The notes under the pieces were generated by a model, which did no database searches, was not told the DNA's origin, and saw only the letters and a list, made by a program, of their open reading frames with translations. DNA of 64,000 nt from positions 20,843,563 to 20,907,562 of the forward strand of contig CM040755.1 of NCBI GenBank assembly GCA_022829145.1. Reading direction: 5' to 3'. This stretch comes from Albula goreensis (taxonomy: Eukaryota; Chordata; Actinopteri; Albuliformes; Albulidae). Positions 25,386 to 37,612 of this stretch are shown piece by piece (positions within the stretch are counted from its first letter, which is position 1; the number at the start of each line of letters is the position of its first letter). The position numbers and the translations under genes are program-made.

Positions 25386-25418
25386 ATGAATGAATGAATG
25401 AATGAATGAATGAATGAA
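25386..25418. repeat. (GAAT)n microsatellite
   Basis: About eight perfect GAAT units. Such arrays sometimes form the tail of fish SINEs, but I do not recognise a SINE body upstream. Confidence 0.93.
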
Positions 25419-26014
25419 ACTTACAAGTAAACAAAAAAACAATGATTTATGAACACAAGAGGAAAGGGTTAATTGAACAAGATTTTTCTTGAAGAACATT
25501 TTGCTTGAAATGAAAAATGAAAATGATACAATGTAGAGTTGGCACCATGTTTGACACTGTTGAAGAATACCATGGTCCTCTTAAATGCATCACACAACTA
25601 ATTGCTCCCTGGTGATATTTAATCAAATGAAGCTCTCCCTCAGAGACAGAGTGGAGGTAACGCTGCTTTTGATGTTACAATGAACCTCCATTTTACAGCA
25701 CAGCAGTTGACAATTGAGACTCAAGTCTCTCAGATGAGATTTCGTTCATCCACAGCTGAATGTCCTTTGTATCTTTATATCAGGGACGTGCCTGTCACAT
25801 AGGCTTGCATTCAGCAACAATCAAAATGAAATCAAAACCATTTGGATCTCTTGTAAATTATTTCATTTTATATAATGATGGACTATGAATTACATGTGCG
25901 TAGAATACAGACAATTCATTTTAAATTCAGTAGAATTAATATAGAGGCTTCCAGCATAATCCACTTGCTACAAAGTAATAAAAGGCTATTACCCGTATAA
26001 TGCCATATTTTGTA

Positions 26015-26037
26015 CACTGTATATTTAGTATACAGTG
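26015..26037. repeat. Perfect 9-bp inverted repeat
   Basis: CACTGTATA at 26015-26023 pairs exactly with TATACAGTG at 26029-26037 across a 5-nt loop. The sequence TACAGTGGCTTG that follows resembles the start of some Tc1 terminal repeats, but too few bases match to call an element. Confidence 0.6.
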
Positions 26038-27170
26038 GCTTGTGACGGTAAGTGTATACTGGATAAAAGATAGGCCTCAGCTTATTATTGCTCTGTGTTA
26101 TGAAAAGAGTGCTCTTTGCTTTTTTTAACCAGCATTCATTTGATCGTTAGATTTTATTTTTGCAGTTTATTTTTCTAAAATTACATCAAAAATTTTGAGT
26201 GTCATCAGTTTTTTTGTTCCAAATTTAATTAGAAGCAGTTACTGTTTCTTGTGTTTCTTTTTAAAATTGTTTTCAATCACATACATAATGTCAGAGAAAC
26301 CAAAGGTATAATGCTCATTCCTGTTTCATGCTTATGGTGGCTATGTGTTTATATATTATGAGTAAATTCTAAGATAAATGTGGGCATTGTCATGGTGTAA
26401 TGCAGTGGTATTGTCACAGTGTCACAGGAAGATCAATTCATGTGAATCCCTGAATCACATTGTCATGGTCAGGCTCTGATTTGAGCTCTCCTGCTCCTCA
26501 CAAGTCCTCCAACAATGGTCCCACTACTGCATAAATATCCAACCACTCTGCTATCTACTCTTCTCAATCTAAATTTTTATTTCTGGAGGTATGATCGATG
26601 AGTCAATCTGAACACATTCTTTCTCAGGGTGCAGTGCATCTAGGAGAGACCGACTGAGATAAAGAGGTTTAAATTCAGTCTCTCACATCACCCCCCCGCA
26701 TTGAGCTTAGTGCTGCTTTGCGCCAGTATAAGATAAAAGCCCACTTGACATATCCTGAAATGTTAAGCTATACATCACATCCTGTAGTTTTTAAAGCTGT
26801 ACATTGGATCGTAGCACATTGTGTATCATGAAAATAGTTTTGTACAATGATCTACGTCCAGAGCTTAGCATTCCAGTGAAACTATTGCTAGTTTCAATTT
26901 TCTGACCTGTAGTTTTCCTGTTGGCTTCCCTTTTATGAATACGTTGGCTGAAGTGGGGCCTTTAACAATCATTACACATGGTGTTATTCATTTATTTTTC
27001 AGAGTACATAGCTTTAACAATTTATTTGTAGCAATTTTTGTCTGTGTTGCAGCAATATCATTGACAGAATTCAAGGAGTATCTGCAGAAAAACTCTCCAA
27101 ACTCGCCCTGAGACGATACATACATGTGTTCATCTTGATGTGCCAGGCATCACCACTCTAACCCTGTTTA

Positions 27171-27199
27171 TCTGCATCTGCATCTGCATCTGCATCTGC
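27171..27199. repeat. (TCTGCA)n hexanucleotide repeat
   Basis: Nearly five perfect copies of TCTGCA. It is a short tandem array with no associated gene. Confidence 0.93.
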
Positions 27200-27839
27200 G
27201 CTAAGCTGATTTTCTTAAAAATATATAAAGAGGGCTGGTATTGATCAAGCAGGTAATTCCTCAATCTCTCAGCACTGACTGACATGGACTGACAGTAAGG
27301 AAAGAGCTATCAAATTAACCTCAGACCAGCACTGCTAAAAAATGAAAATGCATTCTCCACGGAAATCTTGGTGCCTCTCCAGTACCTTTTATTCTAATTA
27401 CAAAGGATACAATTGAGTTTCAGCCATCAGAGGCATTTAGCCAAGACATCTTTCCAAATGATGTTTTATTATTTGTTCTGTTTGTGTTGTTTTGCAAGCA
27501 GATCACTGGTGACATAAAATAGTTCCATGCTATTTTATTTATTTATTTGTTTATTTACCTCCCGATCAATGGTTGAGTTTTAGGCTTTTGTTCAACAGCA
27601 CACCTGTAATAATTCAACATAAACATTTTCACATGTTAGTTCTGTAATATGTGATGTGTTGCTCTTGGGGTATAACTGTGTGTGCACCCACTTTATAGCA
27701 AAACCAGTACCCTGTGGTTGCTATAAACATTATGAATTAAAGGAATGTAATGATGGTTGGGAAGATGTCATGTATTCATGTTATTTGTCCTTTTTCTCAT
27801 CTGGCATTAATAGACTCCTGCAGCTGAATGGGACAAAAA

Positions 27840-28300
27840 CATGCAGAAATCCAGGCCTTGCTGGGAGACGCACCTTCCATAAATCCCTTCTTAAAGAGGT
27901 GCATTCAGACTAGATTGCTCTCACACAAATATGCCGGCATTGGCTGCATTGTTCTTCCAGCCTGCAGTGTGGCTGAGTTCTGGCACACATGGCAGGGCTG
28001 GCCTGCTCAGCTGCGTGACAGTCAGATGGAACAGGCGCTGAATTTAATTTCTGGGGTAGCCTCCTCATGTAATTACCTGTTACTCCACACACAAAAGAGC
28101 TTCAAATTGACAATGTTGCTCCTCCACTGCTTGAGAAATAAACAGTGGGGATTCAGCAGACTCATTGTTTAACCCCAGCAGTTATCGGCTCGGCCTCCTC
28201 CCTGAAATAAGGTTACCTGTCTGATAGTGAAATGGTGGGCCCTGGAAAGTCACTTGAAAGTGCTTAAAAAAACACCGTTTATTTGAGGGTTAAAGGGCGT
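27840..28300. promoter_or_regulatory. Candidate conserved noncoding element
   Basis: About 460 bp of non-repetitive sequence of balanced composition contains TGAATTTAATTTCTGG, ATGTAATTACCTG and GGTTACCTG. The adjoining DNA is AT-rich with microsatellites. A 114-codon plus frame overlaps it without protein-family resemblance. The segment looks like constrained noncoding DNA, but this is judged from composition only. Confidence 0.27.
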
Positions 28301-28348
28301 ACCACCAACAATGTAAATGTAATATATTTACCTGGTAGATGAAGAAAA

Positions 28349-28386
28349 CACACACACACACACACAGACACACACACACATATATA
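28349..28386. repeat. (CA)n microsatellite with short TA tail
   Basis: About 16 CA units with one GACA interruption, followed by TATATA. It is a simple repeat. Confidence 0.92.
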
Positions 28387-31369
28387 AGATATCGGTTTAT
28401 GTGTGATTATTTATGTATGTGAGTATTTTTTATATTATCAATAGGACAGATTAATTGGTTTTGGCATATACTGCATGAAATGTACATTTGCAGGTTGCAA
28501 TAGTTTTCCCTGTCATTCTCTACCCTGGGGTTCAGATTTAAATTGCAGCTGAAGGCCTTTCTGATTGCTGTGCTGTCATTTCTGAGAGGTCACAAACCAA
28601 TGCATGCTGTCCTGAATGCAAGCAGTGGCTGATTATGCCTCCCCTATGCTGTAGCTTGTTATCTTTGGCATGGCTATTGTGCTGAGAAACTGAGTATTAG
28701 GTGCACTGTGAATGCTTGAGTAACCAGTACATCCTAGCAAGTGATAGGGTAGGGGTCACACCAAATGCCTTTTGGACATGATTTACAATGAAAAATTAGG
28801 GATCACCATGCTGGAAACCCTTGCCATGGCTGAAACTGGTATGGTCCACATCCCATTACAGGCCACAGGGAATGACTACGGTGTCCCATTTAGTACATCC
28901 ATGGGTATCAGCCAGGTATACTTAAGCTTTAGCTAAAAATGCACAAGCTTTCATACCTCATCCCAAATCTATAGTATTCTTAAGCCAATAATTCTCAATT
29001 CACACACCATGATATTCATTAATTAAGGGCAGTATCACCCTAGATAGAACTGAGGCTGTCCTAAAATAGAATATGACCTCAAATGCCCACCATACACTGT
29101 GCTGCATTCAGGTGGAACCTGAGCCAGGGATCTGGGATTTGGCATTTGTGTACACTACGCATACTACTTTTTAAATTGTCATTGCTTTTTTGTTTCCTGC
29201 CTTTCATGTACTACTGGTAGTGTAATGGTCAATGGGAAGGTGAAAGCATTAGCTTTTGGCAAAATATAAAAAATCTTTACGCCATTTTGCTTGCTTGTGC
29301 AATTACTTGGCACAGTGCTGAATTTGATGATAAAAATAATTTTGCCATCAGTGTTGAAAATGATGCAGGTTTACTCACCTGTGGTAGGTTATATACACTC
29401 CATGGGGAAAATGGGTGAAAACAACAGCTGTGCTATCTTTAAACAAAATTTCAAGGTGTAGCCTACTTCAAAAATTCCCTTCTGACCAGGTTACGCAACA
29501 CCATCCCTGAAAGGAATAAAATGCTGATAAATCCACGATTGTGTGTTTTCTAGAAATGCATCCCTTTGTGTGCACTTCAATAGTGGGGGAGTATAGAGAG
29601 AGGGAGACCTGGAGGGAAAGAGTGTTGAAAAATGAGGTAGCAAACAGACAGAGGTGCACATATCCCCACTCCAGCCTTGCTGAATTGTGTGCCAGTGTGA
29701 ACAGACTATCTGCAAATTCCCCAGTGAAATAGGCCAGACCCCTGGGATGGGAAACCTGGCTCCAGATTGCTGTCTAACTGCTGAACAGCTGCAGGAGCCA
29801 TCTGCTTGCACTTTATGGAGGGTACCTGAAAGGAGCATGGTGCCTTCTCCCATTTACCCCGGGCAGGACCAGCCATTCTGCGCTCTGATGTCTCCTCATC
29901 TATTGTGTGCTCTCACAGTGGCTCCTTAATCATTCTTCTCTACCCCAAATCATTTCAGGAGCTTGTCATTTACAGATTCATATGATATATTACTCAACAC
30001 TGGAGATTTAATTAGCATGAACTTTCTTAAATACTTCAATTAACATGTTTCCTTTTCTCTGTTATTTTTGTAATATTTTGCTTGGGGCTAAATTTATCAA
30101 AGCTTTTACCACATATCATTTTTTTGAAAATGCAATTTCAGTAACATGCTTTATGATTTACACAAATAAATGTCCTCAACCAATGACATGCTTTTTTAGT
30201 CCTTTTGCAACAGAAAAATGCTTTTGCACACATTAAATCTTATAGTAAATCGGGCCTTTACTATTTTGTTATGGGTACTGAATGTGTAGTAAATTAAAAC
30301 CACTGATCCTATATCTAGGATATATGTTTATATGACTGAAAAGCAGAATTGAATTTTATTGAGTATCATGTTTGATATCCCTCAAATCGATCAGCACAAA
30401 GACATTTTTTTCTTTTCACATACTCATGCCAAATGAAACAGCTGAAAAAAAACAGCACACCTGCTCTACGAGGTGATGCTCATAGTGATCTCCATTTATC
30501 AGAAGTTGCTGTGTCATTACCTACCCAAATGAGATGGTGTTAATTGCGATACATTGCATTTGTGTGTGATGCATTAGTGCTGCTCCGCCACGCGCAGCTG
30601 CTGGGGTTTTGTGCTTCACTTTGTAGCTGTGAGGCTGCTGTGATGCAGTGGCCCTGACTTGATTGCCACAACATGTTTAACAAGTTTCTCTGAAGGCAAG
30701 CCTCAGGACTAAAAGGAATACATTTGTATACATTTATCTGGAATTTGAAATTTTTATTTTTTAGTTGATGCTGTTTAGAATTGATGACTCAGCATTGTAA
30801 GAAAGCATTCATATTACACATGATCACACACAACCTTAATCAAACCTGTTACATTTTTTACTGAACATTTGAGGAGTTCAGCAAGTTACTTGACTCCACA
30901 GACATTAGTCACACTGAAAGTTTACTGGATGTCAAATGTCAGGGCTAATGCATTTTATGCCGACAAACACTTACACACAGAACACAGAAGTGCTGATAAG
31001 CTTTCATAACTGATCCCAAATTCAGTTCTAGCTGTTTTATTTACTGCTTGAATTCAGTGCCCGGCAGTACCAGGCAGAGCCGCTAACACACAGAATTTGT
31101 GAATAAATAAATTTAACCAAACCAGCTGAGTTTTTCCCTGCTGAGTGCACTGTGGCAGTTGCCATTTGAGTTTTCTGAGAAACGTGTCTCTCTGCATGTC
31201 CATGGTTCCTTTTGTTCTCTTGCTCTCCTCAGCTTTTAACCTGGCAAGGACTGTGGAGTGAGGAGAGAAGAAGTCACCAGGCTTTGAAGTACACTCCTGA
31301 TTTGACTCCTCTGACCGAGACGAAATTGAAGTCAAGGGTTCACAGTACCTAATACTGTGCAGGGCAAAA

Positions 31370-31418
31370 AATAATAATAAATAAATAAATAAATAAATAA
31401 AATGAAATAAAAAAAAAA
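31370..31418. repeat. (AAT)n/(AAAT)n A-rich repeat
   Basis: Three AAT units lead into about six AAAT units, then AAATG and a run of nine A residues. It may be the A-rich tail of a lost retroelement, but no body is recognisable. Confidence 0.88.
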
Positions 31419-31439
31419 TCATGTAGCATGGCCTTGGCT

Positions 31440-31690
31440 TTAACGAAAGAGTGGGGAATTAACCTTGACACTTACCGGTAAATTAAAAACAATGATGAAA
31501 TACGGGGTCAGAAATGGATCAAACCCAAACGACAGAAGAGGCTTTGGAGAAGGCCCACTCTCTCTTAATCCTGTTAATCCCCTGCTAATGGGCTGTAATT
31601 CCTTAATCACGTTCTGCAGGTACAAGAGAGACACATTCTGGAGCGTCAAACCAGGCAATGATGACATTATAGCTGTAGCAGCTCAGAGAA
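31440..31690. promoter_or_regulatory. Candidate conserved noncoding element
   Basis: This non-repetitive block is rich in TTAAT/TAATC cores: CTCTTAATCCTGTTAATCCC near 31562-31581 and TTCCTTAATCACG near 31599-31611. Both strands contain 75-100-codon open frames, but neither resembles a protein. Paired TTAATCC sites are bicoid/OTX-like (TAATCC). Enhancer function is an inference. Confidence 0.28.
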
Positions 31691-34557
31691 CATCCCATAT
31701 GACAACCATTTGTGTGGAGGGATGTTTCCAGAAATATGTACTTGATAAACATTTGTGGTGCTTGTAAATTGCCATATTCATTGTGTACCACTTCAAATAC
31801 TTGAGAAAAGTGAAAAGCACTATATGAAAACAGTTACAACTCATCATGAGATGATGTAGCAAAGTCCATGGTGACAAAATGTATTGAATGTATACAACTG
31901 CAAACATCTTTAACATTATTTGCATAAAAAGGTAAACTTTGCATTTATTAAAACATAATCAAGGGTTTATTTACTGTATGTTTTGTCGAGGGGCCACATT
32001 TTCAGTGTTGGTAAGCCACAGGTTTGCAAAAAGAGAAAACAGAAGTGTGTGTTTAAAATGTGAAAACTAGACATTTAATCTGGACAAACAAAAGAAATGT
32101 TAGCTCAGTGGCTCAGTGGTGCTGCAGGTTTGGATCCCAAAGCAGACAGAGCATTAGCAAGATGCATTGCTGTATGGGCATAGGTTGGGTTAGATGATGA
32201 TCCTGAAAAAGTGCGGGGGACACACGCTCCACAGCTGCAACACCCATGGCACAATCCATGAAAACATAACTGTAATGCCAACTACATAAATACAATTGAT
32301 TTGTGATGTAAAAAAAATATATGAAACAAGTACATTCCTCCACAACATGACTTTAAATGATTTTGGGGGGACATTAAGACCTAATTTAATTTGAAAGGTT
32401 TTTGTAAATTGTTCCATGATCTTGATGGGTAGTGATGAACTTTCTCAGTCTTTGTCCATAGTACGTCTAATAACATTAAAGATTGTATTCTTTTGGTAAT
32501 ACTGAATGTTTCCAAACATTTGAATTAAAAGCAGACTGAGATATGATGTCTGATATGAGTCCGTTGTAGAATACATGAATGTGAATTAATGCTTTAGTGT
32601 ATGGGAGTATTGTAATCCCCAGTGGAGGCTTGAATAGTATGACAAGTGTTTTGACAGACTGTTCTATTTCTGATGGACAATTGTGTAAAACAATGAGATA
32701 AAATGTTTACATTTATTGGATTATCTGTTCTTTTTTGATAAGGCATTTGGAGCATGGGTAATAACTGAGTCTAAAGCATTGCTATGATGTTAAAAATAAA
32801 CAGCAATGCATGTATCATAATTTTGAACTGAGGGGGAACAAAATTTGCTGCAAACATATTTTACCATTAAAACAAACTGAGGGAGGGAAGTTGGGGAGGA
32901 AACCCAGATGGAGAATGCTGTCTCGAATGCATCACCTTAGAAGTTACTTCAGTAATGGAATGATTAAGGATACATCTTGGCCGATGTCAGCCACTTGAGT
33001 CAGTCAACGGATTTATTGAGCAAAGCCATGCTTTCCTGAGCCTCAATTTGAAAAATCCATTTCATAGCTTTTCCAGAATAATAGACTCTTGACATCCTCA
33101 GCACCCTGACACAACCTCGCTGTCTCTGCACCTACTCTGAAGCCTCTTTTCCATATACAGGAAGTGTCAGGGAAAAGAGAGAGAGAGAAACCACTAACGG
33201 AGGCTGAAAACTTTATGGCCTGCTCAACTACAGCATTTCTGCTGCCAAAGCAAATAAGACAGTGCTTGAGAGTAAATCATTTCCCAGGCAACATTTTTGC
33301 TTCCATTAATTATACCTCAGGTCACCTGAAGACCCCCTATGATACACCAGTTGTGACCAATTAAAGTTAAAATATAGATATAGATATATAGATAAAATAT
33401 AGATTTTCTGAGAATGCTTGAACAACATTAATAAAGGTTTAATTTCTCAGAAGTGTTAGAATAATTTATTGTTAATATACAATGGCTGTCTGGTTTCAAA
33501 AGAATTTATGGAGACATGATTCTATAGGAAAAAACTGAGTAGGGACATTAAGAGAAATAACAAAGGCTCTCTTGTATTCACCTGCAAAACTAGTTGAAGG
33601 GCATATTAGTTGTGGAATGGTCTGTAACCTAGGCAACATACTCCATGCTCTTTCTTTGACCAGCATGTTGTTCCTGTGGATGCCCAGGATTGTATGGTCT
33701 ATGGATCCAATATCAGGTAACATATGAGTGTGAGCACAACCTGCCTATCTGTCTGAACAACACTATAACACTGAAAACCAAATGTGATATGATGCAGACT
33801 AGCAGTAACATGTCTCCTTTTCATTTATTGGCAAAATGACTTGTGATGTTTCTTTTTGATAGAAGCAAGCAGATTTTTACATTTTAAAATAAATTCTATT
33901 ATTATTTGATGTTGTTAGTCTATCACATACCACATTACAAAATCTAAAAAGCTTAAATGTCAGGTCCACTGCACCCCAGGTCAGAAAAGGACCTACCTTG
34001 AGTTTGGTTTTCCTCAATACATCTGTGGGGAACCCTTTAAATCTAGAATGGACAATCTGGTATCCTGCCCTTCATGTTGATAGGTTGATGGTTGACAACA
34101 GTGAAACACTTATAAGTGGAAATTCATTAACCTTGTGAGTGAACTACAATATTCAGTGTTCATCTGTAACTATCTTAACAGTTATGTGTCAGATCTCAAT
34201 TCAGCTGGTAGATTAAGGAAAAAGAATGAGCCAAAAAGAAGTCTGAATAGGTCTGTTTCTTGATGGTGGTGAATGACATGGATTGGGATTAGGCTAGGAG
34301 GATTCTTTCAGTGATCTGATGCATTGGGATCATCCTTACACCTTATCCTTCCCTCAATTACCTGACAAACTAAAAGTTGAACTTTATGAATTATGTTGTA
34401 AAATTATAAAAATTATGTTGTACTCAATATATTATATTAGTTTTCATGAAGCATGGTTTCACAAATTATGGGATCTAAGTTGAAAGAATGTGAATGATTT
34501 AAGTTGCAGAAACTGTGCGCAGAAAGTGTGTAATTAGTTGGACAACTGAATTAAATT

Positions 34558-34582
34558 CTTAATTAAATTAAATTTAATTAAG
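34558..34582. repeat. Perfect AT-rich 12-bp palindrome with 1-nt centre
   Basis: CTTAATTAAATT at 34558-34569 is exactly complementary to AATTTAATTAAG at 34571-34582, with one A between. The flanks are also rich in TTAATTAA. It is cruciform-prone and contains several overlapping homeodomain cores. Confidence 0.85.
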
Positions 34583-37079
34583 TTGTTTCCATTTAATTAA
34601 AAGTATTTTAATTAACATAAAAAGTCTTTTTAAAATGGCAGGGGTATTGCATACATGAATATATGCATATATAACATGTTCTTTATTCCAACATCTTTAA
34701 AATATTCCCACACCTTCAGATGCTTCATCACCAGCTACAACACTGTCACATTGTTACAAGCCCTTTATATAAAAGCATAATAAATATGACTGTAACATTG
34801 TTATAATACTCTGTTAACCCAGGGCAGCACTCCTATCCTTTGTGCATTGTTTCATCCACCAGCTGACAAAAGTTTGTGTTTGTCTTTGTAGCTAGAACAG
34901 GCAGACTACTCGTACCTGAACAAAAAGCTGCTCAGGTACAATGGCACAGGGGTCACCTTGCTCGCTCTCTTTTCCTACATGGGTGACTTTTCAGCCAATC
35001 ACACAGCATCTCATGGGGAACTGGCCACAGTCAGCCCTGACAGTCACCATTTAAGGGCAGCGGTTATTTGAGTATTTGAATGTGATTTTTTTAATTGACA
35101 CTTTGAAAGGTATACTTGAGAAAATGTGCCAACCACTTTGAACAGAACAGATATACTTTTAACTTCAATCAGTCATTTTAAGATTTTTAGCAACAGTTGA
35201 ATCAGTTTTGAAATGAAAACCTTAATGGATTAGTTGTTCACTGTTCAAGTACTTCATATAACCACTTTCGGGTCTTCAGCCTATCTTGTCAGCTTTAATG
35301 ATACACTAATTTGAAATTGGAATCTTCATTCCATCCTTTAAATTTGACTTTTTATGTGGCCTGCATGCCCTCTGGATAGATTCACTATGTATATCACAGG
35401 AAAATTACCTGAAATTCAGAAATTATTCATCTCTTTGTAGGATATTCTCAAAGTTGTTTATTGTGGGAGAAAATGAATGTGTTGGAGTGTGAAGTAATTT
35501 GAATCTGTAATGAGAAGAGGTTTGGCCATTTATTTTCTTATCCACATAACTTCTTGGTTTTATTGCTTGGTATACATGAGATGGCCTCATGAAACCATTG
35601 AAGAAGCCCTACATTAAGAATAAAGGTACTGCTATGAATCAGTGATCTGTCTAGATCTGTTATGAGCTGTTGCACTTCCAGAACAATGTAAAAACAGTGA
35701 GAAAAGTGTATTAGTCTTCACTTCAAATAGCCCCTTTTACTTGTCAAATTATACTTTAGCTACAAGGGGAAGCAAAACCATACGTAACACCTGCCTGTAT
35801 AGAATTACACTATAATTGTGCATTAATTCTACCACATTTTATTTCATTTACAACAAGGCAACCACCACATCTCCCTAAACAAAAAAACGGCTTCTGTTAC
35901 TTTTTGACTTCTTGACCTGCAGTGTATCCACATTATAAATAAGTCAAGAGCTGTAATTGTAGTGAACACAGTGTTGGGGAATCTTTGAAAGTTTTTCTAA
36001 CTTTTACTGCTTTCAAAGAAAATGGAAGAAGGGAGTAGGGTTTTTATGATGTTGCAGAGACCATCTACTCAAAAGCAAACACAGCCTGCCCATAAATGTT
36101 CTGTGTGATAGCACAGCTGAGCACTGAATATGGGATGAACTTCCTGCTCACACTGAACTAATCCCTTGGATATAGGGTCCCATCACACAGCACAGCTGGG
36201 GGGATTTTGAGTAGTTTTGCTAGAATGCACTGCTGCTGCACCTCTTTTCCTATCAGAAACAGATTTCTCAGCCCATTTCTAGGCCCTGTCCAAGTCTTCA
36301 TGACACACATTTCATCACGAGAGACATTTCCCAATAATCTGGGACTCAACTTCACAGCAAGGCAATGCTCTCCACTCCAAAGCTCAGAACAGAAGAGTTA
36401 GCCTGAGGTAAAAATGGTGGTGTTGATGAGAACAGACTTGGTCTTTGCCTGAGGGAATCCCTGGGAGAGGACCCACCCGTGAGATTCCTGAGTGACAGTG
36501 TTCAGCCTAAGGACAGCATCCTGCCCCATGGCCAGATATCCAACCCCAGGAAAATGTCACCACTCCTACAGTGGACCAGCTGAACCAGTGTCGAGCAACC
36601 AACCAGACATGCTGAGCATTATGACTTCATACTGCAAAACACTTCATATAACAGGTCCCACTCTTCACTGATTGATCTTTTGGATTTAGGGTCTCAGCAC
36701 ATGCAAAGCTGTTTTGGGGCTGCCAAGGTGAAGATGCAGGGAATCTCATATGTGACAGAAGATTCCAAGTAAGTTTGAGGTTAATATATTCCTTTGAGTG
36801 ACAACTAGTCAGTCAACACCAGAGACAGGCGCAGGGAAAAATATCCACCACAGTCCCTCTCTGTGTCAGCAACATATGAGCACATACATGCATGCTTGAG
36901 TAACAATAATGTGGTTATGTGTTCATCACAATAATGTATGTCCCTCTACTGAATGCATTCTGGTAATACATACGTAAGGCATGGTCATAATTGGGAAGGG
37001 CACATCCGTCACCCTCTGCTGCCCCAGAGTACTGCACTACAAGCACTGTGGGTGGGGCAGGTTGTGAGGCCTGAGAGCC

Positions 37080-37530
37080 TTTTAAAATGTGACAGGGGAA
37101 GCAGCCTTGGAGTTGGTGGACTTCTTAATTGCTACCCCCCTGCCTGGTCCTGCTCTTGACTCCCCTTATACCACTGCCTTCCATTTCCTGCAGAAATAAA
37201 TTAAAAGTCAGAAGTAATTTGCCTGATGGGGGATGCCAGTTTTTTTCCCTCGGTAACCTTCCGAATAAAATTTTCCCGGCCCAAAAATCAATTGAAGCCC
37301 ACTTTGATCGGACAGCAGAAAGTGGAAGAGGGAGAGAGGGGCGGGGAAGCTTATTTTCTCACTGTGACAGTTTTGTGGCAGCAAAAACAGGAATCTGATT
37401 AAAGTGGACACAGTGAGAGATTGAGGTCTTGTTCGAACGGCAGGTGGATCAAGGCCTTCTTAATCCCATCTCCAACATTACCGAGCTGAGCAGAGGACAT
37501 CGCATCTGACATAAACCTTTGCAATCTGAG
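37080..37530. promoter_or_regulatory. Candidate conserved noncoding element
   Basis: About 450 bp of non-repetitive sequence ends at a GT array. It includes AAATAAATTAAAAGTC, CACTTTGATCGG (a TCF/LEF-like CTTTGATC core) and CAGGTGGATC. The minus-strand frame 37208-37411 and the plus frame 37129-37398 overlap in conflict, so neither is convincing. I infer possible regulatory DNA. Confidence 0.25.
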
Positions 37531-37544
37531 CCAGGGTGAAATTA

Positions 37545-37548
<4 letters not shown>

Positions 37549-37611
<63 letters not shown>
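37549..37611. repeat. (GT)n microsatellite, about 31 units
   Basis: Perfect GT array of about 62 bp. Frames on either strand through it are repeat artefacts. Confidence 0.97.

Positions 37612-37612
<1 letters not shown>

Larger units (their letters stand above)
24422..28348. other. Unique DNA with small repeats, no gene recognised
   Basis: The stretch includes a GAAT array, a TCTGCA array, a 9-bp hairpin (26015-26037) and one candidate element listed separately. The segment 24860-25090 is also non-repetitive and of balanced composition. I see no splice-flanked coding segment. Confidence 0.5.
28387..37548. other. Unique DNA, no gene recognised
   Basis: Nine kb of mostly unique AT-rich sequence holds an AAAT array, a near-perfect AT-rich palindrome, two candidate regulatory blocks and one weak exon-like segment (34892-35071), each listed separately. 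Pieces at 36150-36215 and 36672-36730 look like diverged copies of each other. No transposon ends are evident. Confidence 0.45.

Noticed and set aside
31054-31422. 122-codon minus-strand frame beginning with hydrophobic residues
   Set aside because: The apparent hydrophobic start is the translation of the AAAT microsatellite, not a signal peptide.
32106-32140. tRNA-like A-box and B-box (TGGCTCAGTGG, GGTTTGGATCC)
   Set aside because: The two boxes are only about 20 bp apart, too close for a tRNA or tRNA-derived SINE head, and no clover-leaf can be drawn.
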